A stretch of 64,000 bases of DNA, from assembly GCF_000010085.1 (NCBI RefSeq), contig NC_007712.1, forward strand, positions 2,728,001-2,792,000, in the 5' to 3' direction. The notes beneath the pieces are model-generated. The model saw nothing but the letters and a program-made list of their open reading frames with translations. It was not told where the DNA came from and searched no databases. The position numbers and the translations under genes are program-made. Shown here piece after piece: positions 8,642 to 17,610 of the stretch; position 1 is the stretch's first letter, and each line of letters begins with the position of its first letter. This DNA comes from Sodalis glossinidius str. 'morsitans'. GTDB lineage: Bacteria > Pseudomonadota > Gammaproteobacteria > Enterobacterales > Enterobacteriaceae.

Positions 8642-10486
8642 TCAGACGAATACCAGCAGCGCCACCACGATAACCGCACCCAGACCCATCGACGCCGCAT
8701 ACCAACGCAACTGCCCGTTTTCGCTCACCGTCAGGCCACGTCCGGCCCAGCGCGCCAGCAGCGCGGGAAGATTCATCACTGCATTGAGCGGATCGCGTGC
8801 TAGCAGCCGCGCAATGACCAGGTAAGGTTTGACGAAGATCTTGTCGTAAAGCCAGTCGAATCCCCAGGCGTGGAACCACCAAACCGTCAGGAAACGCCCC
8901 GGCGCGCTGGCGGCCACGGCGTTCACCAGACGACGCTGGCCCAGCCACAGGACCGCCGCCAGACAAATACCAATGATGGCGACCGCGCCCGAGGTGATTT
9001 CCAACGCCAGCTTACCGTCATGACCGAACACGCTGGCCGGCAGAACCCCCGCCAGCGGCGGCGTGATCCAGGCGCCGATAAAGGTAGAGAGCACCAAAAG
9101 CACTACCAGCGGCAGATGATGGCTGATCCCGCGGCAGACGTGGGCTTTAATCTTCGCCTCGCCATGGAACACGATAAAGATCATGCGGAAGGTATAGACC
9201 GACGTGAGGAACGCCCCCACCAGGCCGGCCATCATCAGGGCGCTATGGCCGTTGGCCAGCGCCCCCCAGAGAATTTCATCCTTGGAATAGAAGCCGGCGG
9301 TGACCAGCGGCAACGCCGACAACGCCGCGCCGCCCACCAGAAAGCAGATATAGACCAGCGGAATCGATTTGCGCAGGCCGCCCATTTTGAAGATGTTCTG
9401 CTCGTGATGGCAGGCCAGGATCACCGAACCAGAGGACAAGAACAGCAGCGCCTTAAAAAACGCGTGGGTCATCAGGTGAAAAATAGCCGCGTCCCACGCC
9501 TGAACGCCCAGCGCCAGAAACATGTAGCCTATCTGGCTCATGGTGGAATAGGCGAGCACCCGCTTGATATCGGTCTGCACCAACGCGGCGAAGCCGGCCA
9601 ATACCAGCGTTACCACGCCGACAATCCCCACCAGATGCAACACGTCCGGCGCCATCAGGAACAGACCGTGGGTACGGGCGATAAGATACACGCCGGCGGT
9701 CACCATGGTCGCGGCATGGATCAGCGCCGAGACCGGGGTCGGGCCGGCCATGGCATCCGCCAGCCAGGTTTGCAGCGGCAGCTGCGCCGACTTCCCGACC
9801 GCGCCGCCCAGCAGCATCAGCGTCGCCCAGATGATGGCCGGAGAGCCTTCCGCCAGTTTTTGCGGCGCCAGCACCATCAGATTGTGGAAGTTCAACGTTC
9901 CGAGCTGGTCGTAGAGGATAAACAGCGCGAACGCCAGCAACACATCCCCGACGCGGGTGACGACAAATGCCTTCATGGCCGCTGCGCCATTTTTCGACTC
10001 GGTATAATAGAAGCCGATAAGCAGATAGCTGCAAAGCCCTACCCCTTCCCAGCCGAGATACATAAGCAACAGGTTATCCGCCAGCACCAGCACCAACATG
10101 CTGGCGATAAACAGATTGGTATAGGCGAAGAAACGCGAATAGCCCTCTTCCCCGCACATATACCAGGAGGCATAAAGATGGATGAAGAAGCCGACGCCGG
10201 TGACCACCGACAGCATCGTCAGCGACAGGCCGTCGAGGCTGAGCGTAATGGGTATCTGGAAATCACCCACCGCCATCCAGTGCCACAGCGTCTGGGCATA
10301 CACCGCCGCACCGTCGCCGCGGGCGTCGAGAAAATCCAGCGCCACCCAGAGGGTGGTCAATGCCGCCAGCCCGACGCTGCCGACGCCGACCGTCGCGGCA
10401 AGGTTTTCCGACCAGCGGCCGCGGGAAAACGCCAGCAGCAGGAACCCCGCCAAGGGGAAAACTAGGGTTAAATAGAGTAGGTTCAT
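8642..10486 (-). CDS. nuoL: NADH-quinone oxidoreductase subunit L
   Basis: Largest antiporter-like subunit (614 residues), at the distal end of the membrane arm, with the long lateral helix that couples the pumping units. I choose the ATG at 10486, which overlaps the nuoK stop (ATGA type) and gives the family start NLLYLTLVFPLAGF; the 48 upstream codons lie inside nuoK. Motifs: LLLMYLGWEGVGLCSYLLIGFY (channel Glu), GKSAQLPLQTWLADAMAGPTPVS (Lys) and STMSQIGYMFLALG. The length matches E. coli. Intact. Confidence 0.98.
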   Translation of the reverse strand: MNLLYLTLVFPLAGFLLLAFSRGRWSENLAATVGVGSVGLAALTTLWVALDFLDARGDGAAVYAQTLWHWMAVGDFQIPITLSLDGLSLTMLSVVTGVGFFIHLYASWYMCGEEGYSRFFAYTNLFIASMLVLVLADNLLLMYLGWEGVGLCSYLLIGFYYTESKNGAAAMKAFVVTRVGDVLLAFALFILYDQLGTLNFHNLMVLAPQKLAEGSPAIIWATLMLLGGAVGKSAQLPLQTWLADAMAGPTPVSALIHAATMVTAGVYLIARTHGLFLMAPDVLHLVGIVGVVTLVLAGFAALVQTDIKRVLAYSTMSQIGYMFLALGVQAWDAAIFHLMTHAFFKALLFLSSGSVILACHHEQNIFKMGGLRKSIPLVYICFLVGGAALSALPLVTAGFYSKDEILWGALANGHSALMMAGLVGAFLTSVYTFRMIFIVFHGEAKIKAHVCRGISHHLPLVVLLVLSTFIGAWITPPLAGVLPASVFGHDGKLALEITSGAVAIIGICLAAVLWLGQRRLVNAVAASAPGRFLTVWWFHAWGFDWLYDKIFVKPYLVIARLLARDPLNAVMNLPALLARWAGRGLTVSENGQLRWYAASMGLGAVIVVALLVFV

Positions 10487-10785
10487 CCGTGCATCTCGCT
10501 GACTGAATCGATATCCAGGGTCCGGCGGCGGCGATGCAGCTGCAGCAGCAGTGCCAGGCCGATACTGGCCTCGGCGGCGGCCAGCGTGACTGCCAGGATA
10601 TACATCACCTGCCCGTCCGCGTGGCCCCAATAGCTGCCGGCCACCACGAACGCCAGCGCCGACGCGTTAATCATGATTTCCAGCCCCAGCAGCATGAAGA
10701 GCAGATTGCGGCGGATAATCATCCCCGTCAGGCCCAGCACAAACAGGATAGCGGCCAGGATGAGACCGTGTGATAACGGGATCAT
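10483..10785 (-). CDS. nuoK: NADH-quinone oxidoreductase subunit K
   Basis: Small three-helix membrane subunit of complex I, 100 residues as in E. coli. It shows the conserved Glu in LLGLEIMINASALAF and the second Glu in TLAAAEASIGLALLLQL, both part of the charge chain along the membrane arm. It overlaps nuoJ upstream and nuoL downstream by 4 bp each, so the three are translationally coupled. Intact. Confidence 0.98.
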   Translation of the reverse strand: MIPLSHGLILAAILFVLGLTGMIIRRNLLFMLLGLEIMINASALAFVVAGSYWGHADGQVMYILAVTLAAAEASIGLALLLQLHRRRRTLDIDSVSEMHG

Positions 10786-11345
10786 GCTTGCTCCTCCCCT
10801 CTTCTCTTGATGGCGTCGGTGATTTTCGGCCCCTTGTAGAGCGCATCAACGTTATCGCGTTCGTCGCGGCCCAGATGGAAGGCGACCACCAGCCCCGCCA
10901 GCAACAGCATGGAGGCCAGCTCCACCGCCAGCACATAAGGACCAAACAGCGCGATACCCACGGTTTTCGCCGCAATCAGGTCGCCCGCGATGCCGTGATC
11001 CCCCGCGCCGACCAGGGCGCGCACCAATATCGCCAATAGCACCAGCGACATCAGCGCGGGCCCGATCCAGGCCCGCGGGCGCAGCCAGGCACATTCTTGC
11101 TTATCGCGACCGACGCTCATGTTGAGCATCATCACCACGAACACAAACAGCACCATGATGGCACCGGCGTAAACGATAATTTCCAGCGCACCGGCGAAGT
11201 AGGCGCCCAGCGAGAAAAACACGCAGGCGATGGCCAGCAGCGAAATAATCAGGTACAGCAGCGCATGTACCGGCTGGGTATGGGTGATGACGCGCAACGT
11301 CGCCAGCACCGCCACCAGACCGGAAAGATAAAACGCCAGTTCCAT
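10782..11345 (-). CDS. nuoJ: NADH-quinone oxidoreductase subunit J
   Basis: Membrane subunit with five predicted helices, 187 residues (184 in E. coli). The helix containing the conserved pi-bulge region reads EIIVYAGAIMVLFVFVVMML. Starts 10 bp after the nuoI stop and overlaps nuoK by 4 bp. The C-terminal tail is charged and slightly longer than in E. coli. Intact. Confidence 0.97.
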   Translation of the reverse strand: MELAFYLSGLVAVLATLRVITHTQPVHALLYLIISLLAIACVFFSLGAYFAGALEIIVYAGAIMVLFVFVVMMLNMSVGRDKQECAWLRPRAWIGPALMSLVLLAILVRALVGAGDHGIAGDLIAAKTVGIALFGPYVLAVELASMLLLAGLVVAFHLGRDERDNVDALYKGPKITDAIKRRGEEQA

Positions 11346-11355
11346 GCCAGTCTCC

Positions 11356-11898
11356 TTAGGGCAGCAAACCTTTCACGTCGATAGGTTTGGCTTCGTTTTC
11401 CGCCTCGCCCTTGTCCTTGCCAGCAATCGCCATACCGGCCATGCGGTAGAAGTTATATTCCGGGTATTTACCCGGCCCTGAAATCAGTAAATCGTCTTTC
11501 TCATACACCAGATCCTGCCGTTTGAACTCGCCCATCTCGAAATCCGGCGTGAGCTGGATGGCGGTGGTGGGACAGGCTTCTTCGCACAGGCCGCAGAAGA
11601 TACAGCGGGAAAAATTGATACGAAAGAATTCCGGGTACCAGCGCCCGTCTTTGGTCTCCGCCTTTTGCAGCGAAATACAGTCGACCGGGCAGGCGACCGC
11701 GCACAGGTTACAGGCCACGCAGCGCTCATCGCCGTCGGGATCGCGCGTCAGCACGATCCGCCCGCGGAAACGGGGTGGCGGATTAACAGGCACGTCCGGG
11801 TACATGCGGGTTTCACGCTTGTTGAACGCCTGCATGCCAATCATCCAGATGCTGCGCAGCGTGGTCCCGCAGCCGATCGCTAACTCTTTTAACGTCAT
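11356..11898 (-). CDS. nuoI: NADH-quinone oxidoreductase subunit I (2x[4Fe-4S])
   Basis: Ferredoxin-like subunit that carries clusters N6a and N6b between the peripheral arm and NuoB. 180 residues as in E. coli. Both cysteine motifs are complete: Cys60, 63, 66 and 70 (CVACNLCAVACP) and Cys99, 102, 105 and 109 (CIFCGLCEEACP). An amphipathic N-terminal stretch precedes them. The start at 11898 lies 14 bp after the nuoH stop. Intact. Confidence 0.98.
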   Translation of the reverse strand: MTLKELAIGCGTTLRSIWMIGMQAFNKRETRMYPDVPVNPPPRFRGRIVLTRDPDGDERCVACNLCAVACPVDCISLQKAETKDGRWYPEFFRINFSRCIFCGLCEEACPTTAIQLTPDFEMGEFKRQDLVYEKDDLLISGPGKYPEYNFYRMAGMAIAGKDKGEAENEAKPIDVKGLLP

Positions 11899-11912
11899 GA
11901 TTCATCCACCCC

Positions 11913-12890
11913 TTAATGCGCGTTGTACAAGATGACCGCTGCGGTCGCCAACAAATTGAGCAGCGTCAGCGGCAGGCAGATTTTCCAGCCCAGCGCCATC
12001 ACCTGGTCATAGCGCGGACGGGGCAGCGCCGCGCGGATCAGGATGAACATCATCATAAAGAAAGCGGTTTTAATGGAGAACCAGATAAACGGCGGCAACC
12101 ACGGCCCCTGCCAGCCGCCGAAGAACAGCGTCACCATCAGAGCCGAGATGGTCACAATGCCAACATATTCACCGACGAAGAACAGGCCAAATTTCATCCC
12201 CGAGTATTCGATATGGTAGCCGTCAGCCAGTTCCTGCTCCGCTTCCGGCTGATCGAAGGGATGGCGGTGACACACCGCGACGCCCGCCAGCGCAAAGGTG
12301 ACAAAGCCGAAGAATTGCGGCACCACGTTCCACAGATGCGCTTGCGACTCAACGATCGCGCCGAGGTTGAACGAACCGGCCTGAGCCACCACTCCCATTA
12401 ACGACAAACCGAGAAACACTTCATAGCTCAAGGTCTGCGCCGAGGCGCGCATAGCACCCAGGAGCGAGTATTTATTGTTGCTCGACCAGCCGGCGAACAG
12501 CACGGCGTACACCGCCAGCCCGGCCATCATCAGGAAGAACAGCACGCCGATGTTGAAATCGGCCACCACCCAGGTCGGACTTACCGGAACGATGGCGAAC
12601 GTAATCAGCAGCGACGTGAAGGCAATGACCGGCGCCAGGGTGAAAATGCCCCGATCGGCGAACGGCGGGATCCAGTCCTCTTTAAACATCATCTTCAAAA
12701 CGTCGGCCAAGAGCTGCAGCGAACCGCCCCAACCTACGCGGTTGGGTCCGTAGCGGTTTTGGAACAGCCCTAGCAGGCGCCGCTCGGCAAAGCTCATGTA
12801 GGCGCCGCAGGTGACCACCACCAGCAGGATAACAACCGCTTTCACCACCGTCAGGAGGATATCAATGACCTCCGGTGTCAACCAACTCAT
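11913..12890 (-). CDS. nuoH: NADH-quinone oxidoreductase subunit H
   Basis: Membrane subunit forming the quinone-entry channel with NuoB and NuoCD; 325 residues, identical in length to E. coli. Conserved surface loops are present: ERRLLGLFQNRYGPNRVGWGG, ADVLKMMFKEDW and PFDQPEAEQELADGYHIEYSGM (the quinone-site Glu loop). The ATG overlaps the nuoG stop by 4 bp. A single Cys-His-Arg-His stretch (VAVCHRHPFD) replaces the more usual sequence just before the PFD loop; this may be a species feature. Intact. Confidence 0.98.
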   Translation of the reverse strand: MSWLTPEVIDILLTVVKAVVILLVVVTCGAYMSFAERRLLGLFQNRYGPNRVGWGGSLQLLADVLKMMFKEDWIPPFADRGIFTLAPVIAFTSLLITFAIVPVSPTWVVADFNIGVLFFLMMAGLAVYAVLFAGWSSNNKYSLLGAMRASAQTLSYEVFLGLSLMGVVAQAGSFNLGAIVESQAHLWNVVPQFFGFVTFALAGVAVCHRHPFDQPEAEQELADGYHIEYSGMKFGLFFVGEYVGIVTISALMVTLFFGGWQGPWLPPFIWFSIKTAFFMMMFILIRAALPRPRYDQVMALGWKICLPLTLLNLLATAAVILYNAH

Positions 12891-15616
12891 AGCGCGGCCT
12901 CCCGCAGATTTTCAACGCGCTGTCCCGCCAGCATCGGTGGAATGCCCGGCAGCCCCAGCGGCAGCCCGACCTGTCCGGCGCTCAGGTCATGGCTGAACCG
13001 CACCGGCAGACGCAGTTCCACCCCCGCGCAGCTAAAGGAGAGCAGGGTACCGCTGTTGACGCCCAGCCGGGCGGCATCAGCCTGGCTCACCGCCACATAG
13101 GGCGCCGGCATCCGCTCCTGGATAACCGGAGAACGCTGCGAGGTCTCCTCGCTGCCGAACAAGTGCCAATATGGCGCGATACGCCAACTGCCATCCTGGG
13201 CCGGCGCAAACGCGGGCGGAATGGCGCTGAAGTAGTCCAGCCGGTCCTCACCCGCTTCCAGCAGCCGCACGCCGGGATCGCCGTGGCGCAAATGGCCGCC
13301 CACTTCGTCCTGGAATTTGCTCCAGGCCTGGGGGGAGTTCCAGCCCGGTGCCCAGGCGAACGCCACCTGTTGGCGCGGCGCCTGTGGGGCATTGTTGCCT
13401 TCCATGGAGAAGGCGAACATGGTGTCCTGGTCCTGCGGCACGCGCGGTTCGTGCACGCTGATATTGGCGCGCATCGCGGTACGGCCGCTGTAGCGGTGCG
13501 GCTCGCGCGCCAGTTTCTGGCCGTGAATCCGGAAGCAGGCGTCTGGTGCGGCGTCCTTAATCCCCGAGAGCTGCGGCAGCGCCTCGGCTGCGGTATCAAT
13601 AATATGATCGAGCTGCGTCCAGTCCACCTGGCGGTTCAGGTAGGTTGAGTGCAGCGAATGCAGCCAGCGCCAGCTTTCCAGCATGACGACCTGATCATCG
13701 TAGTACGCCGGATCATAGACCTGGAAGAAACGCTGCGCGCGGCCCTCCTGGTTGATGAGCGTACCGTCGCTTTCAGCAAAGCTCGCCGCCGACAGGATAA
13801 GGTTGGCCTTGTCCTGTAGGGGGGTGCGCTGGTGGTCCAGCACAATAAGGTTATTGACCTTGGCCAGCGCGGCATCGATGCGCGCGGCCGGTGCATGGCG
13901 ATAAAGGTCGTTTTCCAGCACGATTACGCTATCCGCAGCGCCCTGCTCCAGCGCTTCGAGCGCATCGTCCAGGCTGCCGCCGCCCATCATCGCCAGGCCC
14001 ATACTGTTGGCGCCGGCGGCGATAAAGCTAATCCCGACATCGCTGCCCCTGCCCTTCAAGGCGCGTGCGACGTTGGCGGCGGCGGCAATCACCGCTTCGC
14101 TCCCGGCGTTGCTGCCGGAGATAATAAGCGGCTTGCGGGCGCAGGCCAGCGCCTGCACCACCACGTCGATTTTACCCTTAAGCGCATCATCCAGGCCGGT
14201 CACCACCGGCGCCGTCTCATCCAGCGCGTGGGCGATGGCGAAGCCCAGACGCGCCTGATCATCCACCGGGGCGCAATAGCTCCAGGCGGCGATATCATCC
14301 AGACGGGTCCGGTCAACGTTGGTGACGAACAACGGGTGTTTGGCGTGCTGGCCAATGTTCATAATGGCGGCTATCTGCCAGTCGGTCACTTTCTGCGCTG
14401 CAGCCATTTCACGCGCCTTGCCCTTCACGGCCTGGCGCACCGCCAGCGCGATGCGCGCGCCGGTTTGGGTCAAATCCTCCCCCAGCACCAGCACGGCGTC
14501 ATAGCTTTCCATTTCGCGCAGCGACGGCGTGCGAATGCCGCCGTTGCGCAAGACATTGAGCATCAGCGCCAGCCGATCTTGCTCACCGCCGGCGATACCA
14601 GTGTAGAAATTCTCGGCGCCCACCAGTTCGCGCAGAGCGAAGTTGCTTTCGACGCTGGCGCGCGGCGAGCCGATGCCGATCATTTTACGCGCATGGCGCA
14701 GCGCATCGGCGGCGCCCTGCATCGCCTGGTCGGCGTTAAGCGCAATCCAGTCGTCGCCGCGGCGCTGCAGCGGCTGGCGTGGACGGTCTTTAAGATTGAC
14801 GTAGCCGTAGCCGAAACGGCCGCGGTCGCACAAGAAGTAATGGTTGACACTGCCGTTGTAGCGGTTTTCAATGCGGCGCAGCTCGCCATAGCGCTCACCG
14901 GGGCTGGTATTGCAGCCGATGCTACACTGCTGGCAGACGCTGGGCGCGAACTGCATATCCCATTTACGGTTATAGCGCTCGGAGTGGGTTTTGTCGGTGA
15001 ACACGCCGGTCGGGCAGATTTCCACCAGGTTGCCGGAAAACTCACTCTCCAGCACCCCGTCCTCAGGACGGCCGAAATAGACGTTATCATGAGCGCTATA
15101 CACGCCGAGATCGCCGCCGTTGGCATAATCTTTGTAATAGCGGACGCAGCGGTAGCAGGCGATGCAGCGGTTCATCTCATGGGAAATAAACGGCCCCAGA
15201 TACTGATTGCGGTGGGTGCGCTTGGTGAAGCGGTAACGGCGGAAATTCTGGCCGGTCATGACCGTCATATCCTGCAGGTGGCAGTTGCCGCCCTCTTCGC
15301 AGACCGGACAATCGTGGGGGTGGTTGGTCATCAGCCACTCCACCACACTTTGGCGGAACTGTTTTGCTTCATCGTCGGCGATAGAGATGAAGGTACCGTC
15401 AGCGGCCGGCGTCATACAGGACATTACCAGCCGGCCGCGGGTATCCTCGGCGTTTTGGTATTGCTTGACCGCGCACTGGCGGCAAGCGCCGACGCTGCCC
15501 AGCGCCGGATGCCAGCAAAAGTACGGAATATCGAGGCCGAGGGACAGACAAGCTTCCAGCAGGTTGTCAGACCCGTTAACCTCGTACTCTTTGCCGTCTA
15601 CATGAATGGTAGCCAT
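12887..15616 (-). CDS. nuoG: NADH-quinone oxidoreductase subunit G
   Basis: Large iron-sulfur subunit of the peripheral arm, 909 residues from ATG 15616 (three codons shorter than the longest frame, to match the family start ATIHVDGKEYEV). Domain order: N-terminal [2Fe-2S] ferredoxin (Cys34, 45, 48 and the SCMTP Cys), the His/Cys cluster HPHDCPVCEEGGNC, two [4Fe-4S] motifs (CIACYRCVRYYKDY and ICPTGVFTDKT), the extra N7 motif CQQCSIGCNTSPGER, then a molybdopterin-oxidoreductase-like C-terminal half. Overlaps nuoH by 4 bp. A weak ribosome-binding site leaves the exact start uncertain by three codons. Intact. Confidence 0.97.
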   Translation of the reverse strand: MATIHVDGKEYEVNGSDNLLEACLSLGLDIPYFCWHPALGSVGACRQCAVKQYQNAEDTRGRLVMSCMTPAADGTFISIADDEAKQFRQSVVEWLMTNHPHDCPVCEEGGNCHLQDMTVMTGQNFRRYRFTKRTHRNQYLGPFISHEMNRCIACYRCVRYYKDYANGGDLGVYSAHDNVYFGRPEDGVLESEFSGNLVEICPTGVFTDKTHSERYNRKWDMQFAPSVCQQCSIGCNTSPGERYGELRRIENRYNGSVNHYFLCDRGRFGYGYVNLKDRPRQPLQRRGDDWIALNADQAMQGAADALRHARKMIGIGSPRASVESNFALRELVGAENFYTGIAGGEQDRLALMLNVLRNGGIRTPSLREMESYDAVLVLGEDLTQTGARIALAVRQAVKGKAREMAAAQKVTDWQIAAIMNIGQHAKHPLFVTNVDRTRLDDIAAWSYCAPVDDQARLGFAIAHALDETAPVVTGLDDALKGKIDVVVQALACARKPLIISGSNAGSEAVIAAAANVARALKGRGSDVGISFIAAGANSMGLAMMGGGSLDDALEALEQGAADSVIVLENDLYRHAPAARIDAALAKVNNLIVLDHQRTPLQDKANLILSAASFAESDGTLINQEGRAQRFFQVYDPAYYDDQVVMLESWRWLHSLHSTYLNRQVDWTQLDHIIDTAAEALPQLSGIKDAAPDACFRIHGQKLAREPHRYSGRTAMRANISVHEPRVPQDQDTMFAFSMEGNNAPQAPRQQVAFAWAPGWNSPQAWSKFQDEVGGHLRHGDPGVRLLEAGEDRLDYFSAIPPAFAPAQDGSWRIAPYWHLFGSEETSQRSPVIQERMPAPYVAVSQADAARLGVNSGTLLSFSCAGVELRLPVRFSHDLSAGQVGLPLGLPGIPPMLAGQRVENLREAAL

Positions 15617-15722
15617 AGTCAGCATGCTCAGGTGAGGCCCGCCAACGGCGGGCGTTAATCAAAAATGCGTTCAGGGTGCAAAGCGCGTGCGCCCGCCTGA
15701 CCCGCTCATGTCGCATGGACGA

Positions 15723-17078
15723 TTACCAGCGCGCTTTTAATAGGTTGGGCTGCACGCCGGCGATGGCGCGCGTATTGCCCAAATGTTCAACGCTGATACC
15801 CGCCTCGAACTCGGAGCGGAAATATTTAATCGCGCTTTGCAACGGCTCCACCGCCCCGGGTGCATGGGCGCAGAAGGTTTTGCCGGGGCCAAGAAAGCGG
15901 CACAGCTGCTCCAGGGTTTCAATATCCCCGGGCTGGCCTTTGCCGCTCTCCAGCGCACGCAGCAGCTTGACGCTCCACGGCAGGCCGTCGCGGCACGGCG
16001 TACACCAGCCGCAGGATTCCCGGGCAAAAAACTCTTCCAGATTGCGCGTTAACGACACCATGTTAATTTCGTTGTCCACCGCCATCGCCAGAGCGGTGCC
16101 GAGCCGGCTGCCCGCTTTGCCAATATTCTCAAAATCCATCGGCAGATCCAGGTGATCCTGGATCAAAAAGTCGGTGCCGGCGCCGCCGGGCTGCCAGGCT
16201 TTCAATGTCAGGCCATCGCGCATGCCGCCGGCGTAATCCTCGAGGATCTCGCGCGCGGTGATGCCGAACGGCAGTTCCCAGACGCCGGGGTTCTTCACCC
16301 GACCGGAGAAGCCCATCAGCTTGGTGCCGGCGTCGTTGCTGTTGCTCTTGCCGGCGGTGATGCCTTGATACCAGTCTACCCCGTGCTCCAGGATGGCCGG
16401 CACATTGCATAATGTTTCGACGTTGTTGACACAGGTGGGTTTACCCCAGGCGCCAGCGCTGGCGGGAAACGGCGGTTTCGAGCGCGGGTTAGCGCGGCGC
16501 CCCTCCAGGGAATTGATCAGCGCGGTTTCTTCGCCGCAGATATAGCGCCCGGCGCCGGTGTGGACGATAAGCTCGAAGTCAAACCCGCTGCCCAGAATAT
16601 TTTTGCCCAACCAACCGGCCTCGGTGGCCTCGGCTATCGCGCGGCGCAGGTTCGCCGCCGCCTCGATATACTCGCCGCGCAGGAAAATATAGCCGCGATA
16701 GGCTTTCAGAGCGAAGGCGGCGATCAGCATCCCTTCCACCAGCAGGTGCGGCAGTTGCTCCATCAGCAAACGGTCTTTATAGGTGCCCGGCTCCATCTCA
16801 TCAGCATTGCACAGCAAATAGCGAATGTTCATGGCGGGATCTTTCGGCATCAGGCTCCACTTCAGGCCGGTCGAAAAGCCGGCGCCGCCGCGTCCTTTCA
16901 GGCCCGAGTCTTTCACAAGCGTAACGATATCGTCCTGCGCCATGCCGCTCAACGCCTTGCGTGCGCCGACATAGCCGTTTTTGCTCTGATATTCGTCCAG
17001 CCACACCGGCTGATGGTCATCGCGCAGCCGCCAGGTCAGCGGGTGCGTTTCCGCCAAGCGGACAATGGTTTTGGTCAT
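15723..17078 (-). CDS. nuoF: NADH-quinone oxidoreductase subunit F (NADH- and FMN-binding)
   Basis: Entry point of electrons into complex I. 451 residues (445 in E. coli). NADH-binding GRGGAGFSTGLKW at about residue 62, FMN loop AGRYICGEETALINSLEG at about 180, and the N3 [4Fe-4S] ligands in ESCGWCTPCRDG (about 357-363) plus FCAHAPG (about 404). A six-residue insertion with SNSNDAG sits in a surface loop near 250 compared with E. coli. The ATG overlaps the nuoE stop by 4 bp, and 106 bp separate it from nuoG. Intact. Confidence 0.98.
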   Translation of the reverse strand: MTKTIVRLAETHPLTWRLRDDHQPVWLDEYQSKNGYVGARKALSGMAQDDIVTLVKDSGLKGRGGAGFSTGLKWSLMPKDPAMNIRYLLCNADEMEPGTYKDRLLMEQLPHLLVEGMLIAAFALKAYRGYIFLRGEYIEAAANLRRAIAEATEAGWLGKNILGSGFDFELIVHTGAGRYICGEETALINSLEGRRANPRSKPPFPASAGAWGKPTCVNNVETLCNVPAILEHGVDWYQGITAGKSNSNDAGTKLMGFSGRVKNPGVWELPFGITAREILEDYAGGMRDGLTLKAWQPGGAGTDFLIQDHLDLPMDFENIGKAGSRLGTALAMAVDNEINMVSLTRNLEEFFARESCGWCTPCRDGLPWSVKLLRALESGKGQPGDIETLEQLCRFLGPGKTFCAHAPGAVEPLQSAIKYFRSEFEAGISVEHLGNTRAIAGVQPNLLKARW

Positions 17079-17608
17079 CGATATTGCTCCAGCAGCGGAC
17101 CAATACCTTCCGGTGTCAGATGCAAGTGGGTATCGTCATCCACCATCATGGTCGGTCCCTTGTCGCAATTGCCCAGACAGCAGGTGGGCAGCAGGGTGAA
17201 GCGCCCGTCGGGCGTAGTCTGGCCCGGCTTAATGTTCAGCGATTGCTCAAGCGCGGCCTGAATGCCCTGATAACCGGTAATATGGCAGACCACGCTGTCG
17301 CAATAGCGGATAACATGGCGGCCCACCGGCTGACGGAAAATCTGGCTGTAGAACGTGGCCACCCCTTCGACATCGCTGCCGGGAATACCCAGCACCTGCG
17401 CGATAGCCGCGATGGCCCCGTCCGGCACCCAACCGCGATTCTTCTGCACGATTTTCAGCGCTTCGATCGAGGCGGCGCGCGCATCCTCGTAATGGTGCTT
17501 CTCATGCTTGATGGCTTCGCGCTCTTCGCGACTCAGCTCGAACGTTTCGGTGGCGGCGTCCAGCCCCGCCGCCGCCGCATACTTGGGGGTATCTTGCTGT
17601 TGCTGCAT
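17075..17608 (-). CDS. nuoE: NADH-quinone oxidoreductase subunit E ([2Fe-2S] N1a)
   Basis: Thioredoxin-fold subunit paired with NuoF. 177 residues, about 11 longer at the N terminus than in E. coli, with a Gln/Ala-rich leader that may be unstructured. The four cluster ligands are Cys103 and Cys108 (CDSVVC) and Cys144 and Cys148 (CLGNC). Start ATG 17608 lies 2 bp after the nuoCD stop. Intact. Confidence 0.97.
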   Translation of the reverse strand: MQQQQDTPKYAAAAGLDAATETFELSREEREAIKHEKHHYEDARAASIEALKIVQKNRGWVPDGAIAAIAQVLGIPGSDVEGVATFYSQIFRQPVGRHVIRYCDSVVCHITGYQGIQAALEQSLNIKPGQTTPDGRFTLLPTCCLGNCDKGPTMMVDDDTHLHLTPEGIGPLLEQYR

Positions 17609-17610
17609 AA

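Noticed and set aside
8870..10465. A 531-codon open frame on the plus strand opposite nuoL
   Set aside because: Its composition (runs of His, Gln, Arg, Asp) is the typical antisense shadow of a hydrophobic membrane protein gene; nuoL on the other strand is full length and conserved.
13832..15658. A 608-codon open frame on the plus strand opposite nuoG
   Set aside because: Antisense of a high-GC gene; no family motifs, and nuoG explains the sequence completely.
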